Made by a program: the position numbers and the translations under genes. Source: Meconema thalassinum (taxonomy: Eukaryota > Arthropoda > Insecta > Orthoptera > Tettigoniidae). From it: DNA of 64,000 nucleotides. Positions 1 through 10,858 of this stretch are shown here, piece by piece. How positions within the stretch are numbered: the stretch's first letter is position 1; every line of letters begins with the position of its first letter. The notes under the pieces are model-generated. The model did no database searches, had not been told where the DNA came from, and worked only from the letters and a program-made list of their open reading frames with translations. The stretch lies in the NCBI GenBank assembly GCA_946902985.2, contig OX336390.1:525778861-525842860 (forward strand), given 5' to 3'.

Positions 1-287
1 ATCCTGCTCGTACCAAGCAGACTTCTCTCCGAGTATTCAATATGGATGTGAACGAACCATCCTATAATAATAACGATGATGCTAATAATAATAGTGTATT
101 GAAATGTGTAATTAAGGTCATTTGATCCTCCCTTACACAAAACTAAATATATTTTAAATTAATACCATCAAAATATGAGTAAAGAAAATAACAACCGTCT
201 GGGTATTATTGAGTTTCGATACTACGTTAGATAGTTCAAAAATTGAAATATTGAAGTAACTATTAAACAATAATAATAATAATAATG

Positions 288-625
288 AAAAAAAAATGAA
301 AATCCACAGCCTGCTTCCAGTCTCCGACCGGGTCAGGAATGGAATGAATGAAGCCCCCATCTGGCGGCGAGGATATGAACTGTGCCGGCTGTCGAAGCCT
401 GCCGCACTCCTCCGGGGCAATGATTCAATGAATGACAGATGAAATGAAATGATAGTGGAGAGTGTTGCTGGAATGAAATTTTTGACAGGGAAACCCGGAG
501 TACCCGGAGAAAAACCTGTCTGCCTCCGTTTTGTCCACCACAGATCTCACATGGAGTGACCGGGATTTGAACCACGGACCCAGTGGTGAGAGGCCGGCGT
601 GCTGCCGCCTAAGCCACGGAGGCTC

Positions 626-626
<1 letters not shown>
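288..626 (-). mobile_element. SINE-A copy, tRNA-derived, reverse orientation
   Basis: This is the reverse complement of the SINE-A copies at 2735 and 53261. The tRNA-like head is at the right end: box A resembles TGGCTTAGGCGG and box B resembles GGTTCAAATCC. The body includes the conserved stretches around 480-560 and 300-375. It is bounded by AAT repeats on both sides (269-286 and 627-686), so it probably inserted into, or was copied with, an AAT tract. SINEs of this kind are transcribed by RNA polymerase III and mobilised by a LINE. Apparent open frames across it are not genes. Confidence 0.85.

Positions 627-686
<60 letters not shown>
627..686. repeat. (AAT)n microsatellite
   Basis: About 20 uninterrupted AAT units abut the head end of the SINE-A copy. 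A shorter AAT run at 269-286 sits on the other side of that SINE. Confidence 0.97.
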
Positions 687-689
<3 letters not shown>

Positions 690-924
690 AATCAACCAAA
701 AATACAGTGAGTTGGCAGAAGAAATAAAGAAATGTGACATCAAGAAAAGGCAACTCTTGTACCATATGTCCTCTCAACAACAGGTCATCAGTTTGAAGGT
801 TTTTAAATCTTCTCACCTCATAGATCATCAGCTTGCAATAAAATGCCGGGCACAAATCAGAATACGGAAAATAAAATACAGGGAAAATAAATGTCGTCAA
901 CTCTTGAAGAATGAGGATTGAGGG

Positions 925-1415
925 ACTTTGAAGGAAATACAGCCACGAAGTGAAATGGGAGAGGGTTCCACCCCAAAGTCACTGGAAGAAGGAGAAACAT
1001 GGAACCAGATCAGAAATCCCTCGGCATCACGAACTCCCAAGTTCACCAACTGGGAGCTCTTGATGGTGTAGGCTACCACTTATCAAGGTGTACCATGTGT
1101 GATGTGCTACACACACACTGCCACCTTTACGACTTCTTACACTAGGTAGGAGATAACAAGAAGAGGTCCGAACATTGAGGGTATCAGGAAAGATGCAAGG
1201 GCCAATAAAGCACGGAATTAAAGCCACCTTTATGCTCCGATATCCTAGTACCGTTAGGGTAAGAAGAGTAAAATAGTTGACCAAGGAAGGTCGACAAGAG
1301 ACAGGAACGAGTGGAGCCTGTCACAATTAAGTGGAATCAATGCCGGACTCAACTTGGGTCCCGTGGTCACCAAACCACATCCCGCTAGCTGTGAGTCTCT
1401 GGGGGAGTGTTCATT
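925..1415 (+). repeat. Unclassified dispersed repeat K, copy 1
   Basis: It aligns over roughly 490 bp, in the same orientation, with 23465-23955. Shared blocks include the start with the AACTCCCAAGTTCACCAAC type motif, a run of ACAC followed by a pyrimidine-rich block, an AGGAGATAACA block, and a terminal block ending in CTGTGAG(T/C)C. The two copies are clearly diverged. No coding frame is conserved between them. It could be untranslated or LTR sequence of a larger transposon; I cannot place it. The open frame just upstream (685-921) is not recognised. Confidence 0.7.
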
Positions 1416-1558
1416 TTGGGAGGTCGTATTTATTGTCTCTACCTGTATGATATACCGTATTTTGCACATATTTTTCCCTTTCGTGTACTTTTTTTTATTC
1501 TTTGGTTCTTAGCACTTCATTTACAAACTTTAAAAACTTAATTCGCGTAATCCCCTCG

Positions 1559-1738
1559 GGGAGTGATGGTGCAGTGGTCAAGCTGCTTACCTCTCATCAA
1601 GGTGGACCGGGTTCTATTCCCGGTCAATGCATGTGAGATTTTTGAAGTCCTGAGCTTCGGATTCCATGTAATAATGGAAGTCCCGTGGCTAATGATCGCG
1701 AGATTAACGGTCGTGTTAAACTACAAGCTTCCTACAAT
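1559..1738 (+). mobile_element. SINE-E copy, tRNA-derived
   Basis: The head reads GGTGCAGTGGTCAAGCTGC (box A region), followed by box B GGGTTCTATTCCCGGTC. The rest matches the SINE-E copies at 37876, 39567, 51080 and 54910, ending in the AACTACAAGCTTCC type terminus. The short element is about 180-190 bp, usual for a simple tRNA SINE. Confidence 0.85.
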
Positions 1739-1845
1739 AACGCCCCACTCTCTCTCATGGTCGATGTACTGTAATAGATTCACTCAAGTAACGATGAAGA
1801 TTCTTCACCATCGTACGGATAAAATTCAATACATCATTTATTTGT

Positions 1846-2216
1846 ACTGCCACGGTTGATGAGTGGTTATCGTGTCGGACTGCCAACCCCCAAGCTTGCA
1901 GGTTCGCTCCTGGCCGTGGTAAGTAATTTTTGACATGCAACAAAATTCACAATACGCATGTCATACGATGTTGGCATGTTAAAGAACCCATTTGAATTCA
2001 GTAGGCCATGTTCATAATGGCAAAATTAATCTCGGGATTTTCCGCCAACACAAAGTTCCTCATTTCCCTACTAGAAAGCGCTATAGTGTCAAGGAGCTTA
2101 GATACCTAACCTCCTTGACTTTCATAGCGCTTCAATGAGCGATAAAATTCGACATGCAAGTTGCCCTCTGGGCGTCAATTAACAAAGCTTGCACTGGCAC
2201 CCAAGGCCATAGATAT
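1846..2216 (+). mobile_element. SINE-N candidate with strongly tRNA-like head
   Basis: Residues 1849-1921 resemble a tRNA: the ends GCCACGG and CCGTGGT can pair as a 7-bp acceptor stem, there is a box A-like TGATGAGTGGTTATCG, and a box B-like GCAGGTTCGCTCCTGG. A roughly 290-bp body follows and ends at a short ATT run near 2213-2225. The body contains the hairpin at 2076-2132. There is no second copy in the window, so the SINE call rests on structure alone. A tRNA pseudogene with unrelated flank is the alternative. Confidence 0.5.
2076..2132. repeat. Short perfect-looking hairpin
   Basis: AAGCGCTATAGTGTCAAGGA on the left pairs with the reverse complement near 2108-2132, with only a few mismatches and a loop of about 6 bases. 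It lies within the SINE-N candidate. Confidence 0.8.
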
Positions 2217-2734
2217 TATTATTAGTTGTATATATATGAGAATTCTCATCGGTTAGTACTCAAGAGACACCTTAACAGTGGGTTAATAGCGGGCTATAAG
2301 TGACAATTAAAGAGGATGACGAGATCGTGGCAAGTGCATCATTAATTTACATAGATAATTTTAGTGTAGTGTACATATAGTTTGATAAATCTAATAATTG
2401 TTGATCGAGTTGTATTTTTGTGTAAGAGAGTGGATTATGTACATCCAATGAGACTATGTGTGTAATCCTTAAAAAACAATCAATCAATCTCTCTCTACAC
2501 TATTGATACTGATATTGACGTGGACTGGACAGAGACAGAGATTCCAACAATTTTGAAGCTTGAAGCATGCCAGTTTGGTAAACTTTATTTGAGAAGTGCC
2601 ACAGATATCAAATCAGCGATCCTAGGGATTTGTAACAATGTGGCCTATTACGGAACAATTTGGAAACAAAGATAGCGGTCAAGTCTGATGAGAATAAGAA
2701 CTGTAACCGACATTTTGAAGTAGCCTAATAACAG

Positions 2735-3068
2735 AGCCTCCGTGGCTTAGGCGGCAGCACATCGGCCTCTCACCGCTGGGTCCGTGGTTCAAATCACGGT
2801 CACTCCATGTGAGATCTGTGCTGGACAAAACGGAGGCAGACAGGTTTTTCTCCGGGTACTCCGGTTTTCCCTGTCACAATTTCATTCCAGCAACACTCTC
2901 CACTATCATTTCATTCCATCTGTCATTCATTTAATCATTGCCCCAGAGGACTGCGACAAGCTTCGGCAGCCGGCACACTTCATATCCTCGCCGCTAGATG
3001 GGGGCTTCATTCATTCCATTCCTGACCCGGTCGGAGACTGGAAGCAGGCAGTGGATTTTCTCTGATTT
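2735..3068 (+). mobile_element. SINE-A copy, full length
   Basis: It begins GCCTCCGTGGCTTAGGCGG and contains box B as GGTTCAAATCACGG. It follows the 53261 copy closely throughout, ending near GCAGTGGATTTTC. Length is about 335 bp. Several open frames (2784-3065, 2998-3216) are frames through this SINE and its flank, not genes. Confidence 0.9.
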
Positions 3069-3069
3069 T

Positions 3070-3955
3070 CAACAGAACCGTATAAATGCATACTACGCTA
3101 ATGTGACCACGAACACTTTCTTGAAAGGCTCTCCAGTTAACACCCCCCTTCAGAAAAGGTATATAAAGCGTAATTTCCCCTCTAGACTATCAGATGATAA
3201 AATCAGTAAGGAATAGTGGAGAAACGGAATTGCACAAGTAAATACAAAGCAAACTGAGTCCTTGTTGAGGAGAAAACACGTTCACCTTTCGCAGGAGACG
3301 ATCGGATCGAACCCAATCTTGTGTGCAGGGTTAGCGACCCACGTATAATACGAGTCCTTGAGTGATAAGCGCTGAAGGGTTCAGTTAGCAGGTGCCAGTC
3401 CCGTAATAGCAAGTAACGGCTCTATGGCGTGCGGGCCCTTATCGCGGTGCGCCGGTCCCGTTCCACCCACACTGCAGGAAGTGAGTAGCACCTTGTTATG
3501 TAACAGGAGCTACTTGTATCAGCCATTAGCATGGCCAGCCTGCTAGTCATGGTCTTCCACGGGCAAAGAGCCATTTATTAGAACTCGTTTTTAAACGACA
3601 CTTTCCTTGTGATATATCTCAGGGATATATTTTGCTAAACGTCAGCGTCAACTCAGTTCACAAGTCTCACATATGGTGATGGAAATATTGGTTAATAAGC
3701 AGACCTATAAACTTGCATTTATGTACAGTGAGGTAAACAAGAGTTTAATTTCACGGGTGGGGGTGTAGAAGCCCTAAAGATACGTTAAATTTCTCAATTC
3801 ACCATCTACCAGCCTGATCGTCTTCTCCCTACCCTCACCAAGCAATCAGTGTAGATAGACACTGAAATTTATAGATAATACGAAAGATTATGGATTTCAA
3901 AACTCATTAAGGGAGGGGGTGATATTAAAATTTAAAATTAACTGTGTACTCTATC
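3070..3955. other. No recognised feature
   Basis: This stretch has no duplicated element that I could match elsewhere in the window and no coding frame with recognisable protein similarity. The interval 3230-3600 is somewhat GC-richer than its surroundings. Confidence 0.5.
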
Positions 3956-3956
3956 C

Positions 3957-4282
3957 TACGATGTGGCTCATGTTCTTGGCTGGATGTTCGGGTTCGATTC
4001 CTGGCTCTGCCAATAAAATTAATTCTGGTCTGAGGGCTGAAATGGGGTACACTTGGCCTCGTGAGTCAAAACTGAGAAGAGGAGTGTTCGATGGTTTCTC
4101 ATTTATACTCCAGGCAAACGCTGAGATTGTGGCTAACGTAAGGCCCCGATCACCTCCTTCCCATTCCTCACCTATATTATAATTACACACGCTACTACAG
4201 ACACCACAAATTTTAACCCTACCTAAGTGCACGGAGCTAAATGGTTACGATGTCCAAGCCCTTCAAATGTAACAACAACTGA
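3957..4282 (+). mobile_element. SINE-C copy, tRNA-derived
   Basis: The head carries box B GGGTTCGATTCCTGGCTC. It is followed by the SINE-C core (TCTGGTCTGAGGGCTGAAA, then CTTGGCCTCGTGAG), the TACTCCAGGCAAA block, and a degraded tail ending in AACAACAACTG. It is more diverged than later copies. The two open frames over it, on opposite strands, are shadows. Confidence 0.85.
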
Positions 4283-4537
4283 TGTAGGCATATAATGCTG
4301 TAAGTCAAAATCATGAGACAATCAGCATTACCCATAAGAAAGAAAGTAAATCCATGGAGGAAACCACCTCTTGAGAGCCAAGAATGCTAGCCGCAACGCA
4401 TCACCACGAGATGGTCAAGCATACTAGCTTACAAACTGAACCTCACTCAGACCATGAGGGCCTCAATTAGCCTTCTATATATAGCAACAATTGCAGCCAA
4501 TGGCCATAGCAGGGTACTTTATTTGAACGCCCGTGGG

Positions 4538-4860
4538 CTCCCAGCAAGTTCAATTTCAAGAAGTTCCAACTTTGGCTACTAGATGCCACTGTCACTGACA
4601 CCTAGCGGCGAATGTTGGAACTTGATAAAGCGCTTATAAATAGTCCAATATAACCTACAAATTTGGCTACACAGTCCTATTGTAGTGGTAGGTTCTTTTA
4701 CATGCCATAAGTCTATGACATGGCCCAGCAAACTTTACTTCCCCTCCGAAGGGAGGCATACTGAAGGTCGAAGGATTTTACCGCTCTTAAAAATCCGACG
4801 ACTTCGATCGGCTTTGAGCTCGCGATCTTTGGCATAGCATTTCAGCATGCTAGAAAGTTA
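4538..4860 (-). mobile_element. SINE-B copy, degraded
   Basis: In reverse orientation it matches the body of SINE-B at 22291 and 24818: a TTCAATTTCAAGAAGTTCC start, the ATGCCATAAGTCTATGACAT block, the CTTCCCCTCCGAAGGGAGGC block, and a head region around 4795-4860 with a decayed box B. No tail is attached. Confidence 0.8.
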
Positions 4861-4913
4861 GAAAAGTTCTATAGATTCCTTGTTTTATGTTAATTTCTAA
4901 AGGTGACAGGAAT

Positions 4914-5172
4914 TATGTTGTTGTTGTTGTTGTTGTTTTATAACTGAGGCTAAGATTGGGATGGAGTCGACCGTGGCCTTAATTTAGGAACCATCCAGGC
5001 ATTTGCCTGGAGTAGAAATTGGAAACCACGGAAAACCACTTTAAAAATGACCGATTTCGGAAATGAATCCACCTTTTATCAGTTTTATCTCACTAGGCTG
5101 AGTGTACCCCGTTCCAGTACTTGGACTAGAACTAAATTTCTTTGCAGAACAAGGTACCAAACCCGGACTTTT
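4914..5172 (-). mobile_element. SINE-C copy, interrupted
   Basis: A (TTG)n run at 4917-4936 is the element's own CAA-type tail in reverse. The GGAACCATCCAGGCATTTGC, CTAGGCTGAGTGTACCCCG and AAACCCGG blocks follow in order. The copy stops at the head where the hairpin element at 5173-5497 begins. Confidence 0.8.
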
Positions 5173-5497
5173 CAGTGTTGCCTAGTTCCAATAAAGAAAG
5201 CTTTGCAGTCGGTCAACACAAATTTTGTTTCCAATTAATTACATTAGGTGGGGAAACAAGTAGACTATGTACAGTATATGCCCTAAAATGAAAATCATTG
5301 CATAAAGTATTTATATCACAATATAACACGCTTTTATGTACAAAGTAGACCTACTCCCATTTCTTTTTACATAAAAGAGTGCTATTTTGTGATAACTATC
5401 TTATGTAGTATTTTGATGTAAGGACATATAAATAGTCTACTTGTTTCGCCACCTAAATTAATTGGCCACAAATATTTGTGTTGATCGACTGAAAACC
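5173..5497. mobile_element. Hairpin MITE-like element M, copy 1
   Basis: The interval 5201-5497 is an almost continuous inverted repeat: CAGTCGGTCAACACAAAT at the left returns as ATTTGTGTTGATCGACTG at the right, and homology continues inward through the AAACAAGTAGACTAT block to a centre near 5345. A one-sided extension (TTCAGTGTTGCCTAG, 5170-5184) is also present in the 29.3-kb and 62.2-kb copies. There is no coding capacity. It is probably a non-autonomous DNA element; the superfamily is unknown. Confidence 0.75.
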
Positions 5498-5788
5498 TCA
5501 GTTTATTAGTAAATATTTGTTACAGACACAGTCTTGTAATTGATATTGATACAATTTTGACTGTCAATTAAGTGCAGTAATCTTTAGAGTTGAAGGTGTC
5601 ATGTCCAACTGTAAGATCCTTAAGGCTATGACTGTGAGATGCAAATATTACTTATGTCATTCCTCAAATTGGATGCAAAAATAATGAATCGAGATTACCT
5701 CGGCTTTCACTCAGCCTCTTCACTCTTGAGTCACTGAATCTGAGTCATCAGGCCATCGACCTCCTGCCAGCTTGTAGCCTTTAGCTAA
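5498..5788. other. No recognised feature
   Basis: AT-rich DNA with no repeat partner in the window and no plausible coding frame. Confidence 0.5.
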
Positions 5789-6283
5789 AGCCCTGCGCGG
5801 ATGCGGATAGACCCGTGGATATCCGCAAAAGTTTTCGCCATGCGGATATAGTTTGCATGGCTGTGCGGATAGTGGATAAGCTGTGGATAATGGTTGGAGT
5901 AAATTTGCGGATAGTTTTTAAAATACAATCCGAACTAGTTGAATATCATCATTACGACCCGGATGATTGACATATCTATTTTTCATGACAAATGTAAGAT
6001 GATTAAAGTTAATCTCAAATTATGTCAAGCATAATTAAACACTGCGAACAGACAAGGGTAGCAATTCTGGCTGTATAACATTCATTTTAAACATAGCACA
6101 TGACAAACAAAGCCTAGGGGAACGACTTTCTCCTCAAATGTGTTGCTTTGATACATTATGCTTAATCTAAGTAAACTATTATTGTAATGCCAGTAGATCC
6201 AGATAACAAATGTGGGGATGCGGATAACAGTCATGCGGATGCGGGGCGGATGCAGATAACATTTTCTGTATCCGCGCAGTGCT
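5789..6283. mobile_element. Terminal-inverted-repeat element with GCGGAT repeats
   Basis: The left end AGCCCTGCGCGGATGCGGAT is matched inverted by ATCCGCGCAGTGCT at the right end. Direct copies of GCGGAT cluster just inside both ends (5797-5905 and 6218-6250) while the centre is AT-rich. The architecture, near 495 bp with no coding frame, suits a non-autonomous hAT-like MITE with subterminal repeats. I could not see a clean 8-bp target duplication, so the superfamily is an inference. Confidence 0.55.
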
Positions 6284-6544
6284 CTACCTATATCTTAACG
6301 ATGAGAAGAACTTCAACACAATTCCCCAATTACACTAGCGCTTCATCACAGGTTTAGAAATAAAGCCATATGAATGAATGAGTCATTTAGAGTATTGGAC
6401 AGTGAAGACCCTCCCTAACGAACGGAGCACTGTGCCTACAGTTGCCGAGTGTCGAGCAAGGCACAGTCGCTAGCAGCAGCGAAGCGCTCAACTAGTTTAA
6501 CACATTTACACTTTCTAACGTATTTAATAATCATATTCACTTAC

Positions 6545-6860
6545 ATGAATTTCAGAGTAGATGCGGGAAATGCTGTCCTTCATTTTCTAGACACGCATTG
6601 CTCTAACGTAGGAAGTTTTGCTATACTTGCTGTAATTCACCCTCACTGATATTTTGTATCTGTGCAGTTATTTCGTTCTCAAGAGCTTCCAGAGCACGTG
6701 GATTGTTCCTGTATACCTTTTGTGTGAGGTCTCCACACATGTAAAAAGTGCACGGCACTCAAACGTACTAACATATTTACTGAAGGACTTCTTCTTGGCA
6801 AGATAAGTTTCCACTGGGAAAATTCGATGTTTTGTTCCATACCTAACCATGATCAAGGGA
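6545..6860 (-). pseudogene. Transposase pseudogene, internally deleted (DUF4817/Tc1-mariner-like)
   Basis: Reading the minus strand, the N-terminal part is RYGTKHRIFPVETYLAKKKS followed by FSKYVSTFECR. This resembles the helix-turn-helix N-terminus found in insect transposase relatives (DUF4817 type). After a frame change the sequence jumps to NNPRALEALENEITAQIQNI, then ELQQV and, past in-frame stops, SNACLENEGQHFPHLL, which resembles the usual C-terminal end of such proteins. The catalytic middle is missing. It is therefore a dead, internally deleted copy. The overlapping plus-strand frame at 6449-6649 is a shadow. Confidence 0.6.
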
Positions 6861-6874
6861 TAGTACTTTACCAC

Positions 6875-7260
6875 AAGTCTTAATTATCTCAACTAAGGTA
6901 TCATGCCAGCTCCGAATCTAATAAAAGCCAGTAAGCACTCTCCACCCGCCCCGTGGGCGATCTTAGATGAAGCGACTTCAATGGCAGACAAACTCATTAT
7001 AACTGAATCAATTATTTTAAGATTGGAACGTACCTCAAACTTGGAATATTTACCCGTTCGCGTAAGATGGTTTCGAGCATCGTCTTCAAGGTCAGAGGGT
7101 CTCTTTGAATGATTTTAGTCTATAAAAGAGGCCTATAATACTAATTTTAGATTGTATAAAGGATTCAATTTTAATTAACACCCTAACATGATACGTTCAA
7201 AGTGAGTTTTAATATTGATACATTTCATTTTATTTTTAATTCTTACTAACGTTTCAGCCT
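6875..7260. other. No recognised feature
   Basis: It contains an unrecognised open frame of 69 codons (6903-7112) with no motif I can name, otherwise AT-rich sequence. Confidence 0.4.
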
Positions 7261-7284
7261 GGTGTTGACCGGGTGAGGAATTTA

Positions 7285-7322
7285 GTTATAAGGGGTGGAA
7301 CTACGAGGTCATCTTCCCCTAG
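7285..7322 (+). repeat. Dispersed motif of repeat K group
   Basis: GGGGTGGAACTACGAGGTCA followed by TCTTCCCC. The same short head is seen at 58287-58320 and 63243-63285, and in reverse at 7955-7990. It probably marks the end of a repeat family; only this portion is conserved. Confidence 0.6.
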
Positions 7323-7954
7323 GTGAGGAATTTCAACTATGTTACAGAATATTGTTACAGTCAGAGGAGCCTCAACACTCCATCCTCTGTACCAACCGAT
7401 CGCTCAAATATTTGCGAGAAGACCGTTATATTTTTTACCCACGCTCCCACACTTAGCCTACTGAAAGTTTTTAACATATAACGTCGGGATCATGATAACA
7501 AAAACAAAATATCATGTTATTTTATATTATCCAAAATTAATTTTGACCTCACTAAGTGCCTCACTCCCCTGTCCAAGTTCTGGGCGTAAAATACAGTAGA
7601 CGCCATTTTCCCCGGAGAGCATATTGATTTACCGTAACCAAGAAACATATAGTGAGAAAGTTTGAATGGGTAAATACATTGTTGATTAAATCGATGTAAT
7701 CCCACGACACAACAACAAAATGTATTTTTCCGTATGAAACTTATTTAGATTTTTCTAATTTCCTTATAACTGATACTTATTTATTCAAATTAATTAACAG
7801 CTCCTTATCCCGTGAACCTCTCACCCCAACATTTTCGAATTAATATAGCGTGTGCCATCAAAAGAATAATTATAATCATCCCCAAATTTGCATAATTTTG
7901 AGAAACAGTCGTTTGTACCTCGATCTCCTGTCACACAAGTGTGTCACCTTGACT

Positions 7955-7990
7955 CTTATGGGCAGATGACCTCGCTGTTCCACCCCTTAA
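7955..7990 (-). repeat. Dispersed motif of repeat K group, inverted
   Basis: The reverse complement reads GGGGTGGAACAGCGAGGTCA followed by TCTGCCC. Together with 7285-7322 it makes a pair of inverted ends about 700 bp apart. That may be one element or two independent insertions. Confidence 0.5.
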
Positions 7991-8527
7991 AAACTTAAAA
8001 AACAATCACCTTAACCCTTAGGTAAAACTCACTAAGAGAAAAACGGGCATAAGAACACAGCTAAGATGCTTTAAAGCCACCATTTCCTGGATGCTCGTGT
8101 TGTGATGCACGATGTCGCAGAGCATAAATCAAAATAGTCCTACGTCCATGCGTTTTAAGGGTGTTAGCACCATTATGAAAGTAAAGTATTTGCAAACGAT
8201 TCACCTTTGAATGGGTAAGCAAGTCCTTGGTATATCACTACAATTCATCATAAATCTGCTTGAAGAAACAAACATGTTTTATTTATGCGTTTTTTTTTTA
8301 ATCTTGTAAATAACGATATACTGTCCATCAAAATGGCCGACCTTCACATGTAAGACTTCCGGGTAGCCATGTTGCGGCATGCCACATGATGGTAAAACAA
8401 TGGAGTGCGCTAGCTAGCGAGTGAGCGAGCGGTGCTGATGTAACGCAAGGTCGCCACCATCTGGTAGAGCGGTCATTGCCCTCTTCGAGCGCTGACACAC
8501 ATTCCACCTGCACTGGGTCACTGCCAG
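7991..8527. other. No recognised feature
   Basis: Contains a GC-rich block at 8390-8520 with GAGTGAGCGAGC. No repeat partner or coding similarity was seen. Confidence 0.4.
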
Positions 8528-10453
8528 GCCTGCTTGCACTGCTTTGCTCAGCTTCTCTTATTCACCCGGACGGTTTAGTAATTGCCACTTATTTCATAAC
8601 CATGGGCACTCAAAATGCGAGGGTAATTTGTGCCATCCCTAGGTAATTCGATCTTAAAATTTCGTTTGTACATTTATGTTTTTATGTAGGTTAAATTATG
8701 ATTGACATTACGTTGATTTGAAGACAGAGGAAGAAACTGAATGGGAAAGCGGAAGAGAATGGAAATCGAAATGTGAGAAATGAGTCGATATAGAAAGAAA
8801 AGGCTGGAAAGGTGTGCTCACTGGAAGTTATCTTCAAGGATCATGTTGAACTAAATATCTGAAATTTTTACTTGAGATGAATGTTATCTGGATAGTTCAT
8901 GGCAACTTACGTTCCACAAAAACTAGTCTGATGTGCATTTTATAACCGTCCTAGTGGCGTAAGTGTAGCACGCTTTCTTATTATTCAGGAAGCCTTGGTT
9001 CATTCTCTACTTCACCAGAAATAATTAAATCAGGCGTTAAGGCTAGATCAGGGTGCACTTTATCTCCCGAGGACAACTAAATAGCTACGGTACTTGATTT
9101 GAAAAGTAGTTTAGATTTTCCTCCCATTTTTCTAATACTTCCTCTAAGAAAATGTCGGGATGGTACCATATTTCAAGTTCCGGGGCACCTACTAAAATAC
9201 TCAAATCACTGAACCAAATAATTACAGTTACCTACGATTCCTGGCTCTGCCAAGAAATATGATTCTGGTCCGAGGCCTGAAACAGGGTTTCTCAGCCTCG
9301 TGAGGCAGAACTCAGAAGAGGTGGATTCGATTCTTGGTCTCAACTTTTTTATAAGTGGTTTTCCATGGTTTCCATCTTCTACTCCAGGCAAATGCGGGAT
9401 TGGAAACTAAATTAATACCACGGTTGCAGCTTCATTCCAATACTAATCTCAATTACGTACAAACACACATACTGCTACTGATACATAATAACACAGGTTA
9501 TCAGGCAGAAACCTATACTCATAGAGGTACGTGGAGTTGAATGAAACGGTGTTGCAAGCCCGTTAGTGAATCAACAACAACAGTTCAAGGATTGCCTTGT
9601 CATAACAAAGTCGAACTTTTCTTTTCTAGTTTGGGCACCCTCTACGCTAGTGCATGTGTACTGTACAATACTCATCTGCGTTTGTTATAAACCTCACTAG
9701 CTAAACAAACCCACGATTTGACCCAAAGGGTCGTGAGTATCCAAGGACAAATACCACCCAGCTCATAGCCAACATATTACTGGGGATGAGTGGCTGATAC
9801 CACCACGCCTGCAGCCACATTACCTTGGTTTGAGGCTATGGGGCGCTACTTTTCACATCAAATAGCTATTCAGTTGTCCTCAGGAGACAACGTGCACCCC
9901 GATCTAGCCTTAATGCCAGATTTAGTTATTTCTGGTGAAGCAGAGAATGAACCCAAGGCTTCCTAAATAATAAGAAAGCGAGCTACACTTACGCCACTAG
10001 GACGGTTATAAAATCCAAATCAGACTAGTTTTTGTGGAACGTAAGTTGCCATGAACTATCCAGATAAAATTCATCTCAAGTACAAATTTCAGATATTTAG
10101 CTCAACATGATCCTTGAAGATAACTTCCAGTGAACACACCTTTCCAGCCTGTTCTTTCTATATCGACTCCTTTCTTATATTTTTATTTCCATGATCTTCC
10201 GCTTTCCTATTCAGTTTTGTCCTCTGTCTTCAATTCATGGTATTGTCAATCATAATTTAACCTACATAAAGGCCAGATAGTAAATTAACCATAGCATAAA
10301 AGGTATAAACGAAATTTTAAGATCGAATTACCTAGGGATGGCGCAAATTACCCTCCCATTTTGAGTGTCATTTGCCCCTGGTTATGAAATAAGTAGCAAT
10401 TACTAAACCATCCGGGTAAATAAGAGAAGCTGAGCAAAGCAGTGCAAGCAGGC
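8528..10453. repeat. Long inverted repeat, arms about 600 bp
   Basis: The left arm (8528-9109, starting GCCTGCTTGCACTGCTTTGC) is the reverse complement of the right arm (9846-10453, ending GCAAGCAGGC) apart from scattered substitutions and small indels, including an extra 40-45 bp in the right arm near 10271-10315. The loop is about 736 bp and holds a SINE-C. No transposase frame is visible in the arms or loop. It could be a foldback-type element or an inverted segmental duplication. A transcript crossing it would fold into a long hairpin. Confidence 0.85.
9232..9584 (+). mobile_element. SINE-C copy inside the inverted-repeat loop
   Basis: It starts in the tRNA head at GATTCCTGGCTCTGCCAAG, continues with the SINE-C core (GGTCCGAGGCCTGAAAC, CTCAGCCTCGTGAGGC), the ACTCCAGGCAAATGC block, and the ACACAGGTTATCAGGC tail block, and ends in CAACAACAACAG. 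Because it sits only in the loop, it inserted after or independently of the arm duplication. Confidence 0.85.
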
Positions 10454-10580
10454 TCTCTGTTGCAAGCCCTTGAGTTAGTCAACAACAAGCTATTACAGAA
10501 ACGCAAGTTATCAGACAAATTCAACATACACTCATGTATACGAGGTTTATGGCCAATTTGTCCCAAGCTCCTAAAAGAAG
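10454..10580 (+). mobile_element. Fragment of SINE-C type tail, rearranged
   Basis: The motifs GTTGCAAGCCCTTGAGTTAG plus CAACAACAAG, and AAGTTATCAGACAAATTCAA, belong to the SINE-C tail but are in altered order. It abuts the right end of the long inverted repeat. Confidence 0.45.
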
Positions 10581-10858
10581 TCCAAGATATTTCACTCGTT
10601 CGCTGATAAGTTGCCACAACTTAGGCTTTAAATTACAACCATTTAAAAAATGCCATTAAACAAACTAAATCATTGTAGCAACAAATGAAATTGATCATAG
10701 CCTACAGGTAGGCTACTGTATCTGATAAGAATCGTTGAGTGCACTGGGCGCGCAGTGGACACTGTCTGGAAGTGTGTGCCTTACTTAGCCTCACTCTTCC
10801 CATGCCACACTAATATTGAGAGCAGCGGTCATTGACTCCCAGAGTCTTCACTCTCGAC

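Noticed and set aside
547..900. Open frame with a poly-Tyr run
   Set aside because: It is produced by the AAT microsatellite at 627-686 and the SINE-A beside it.
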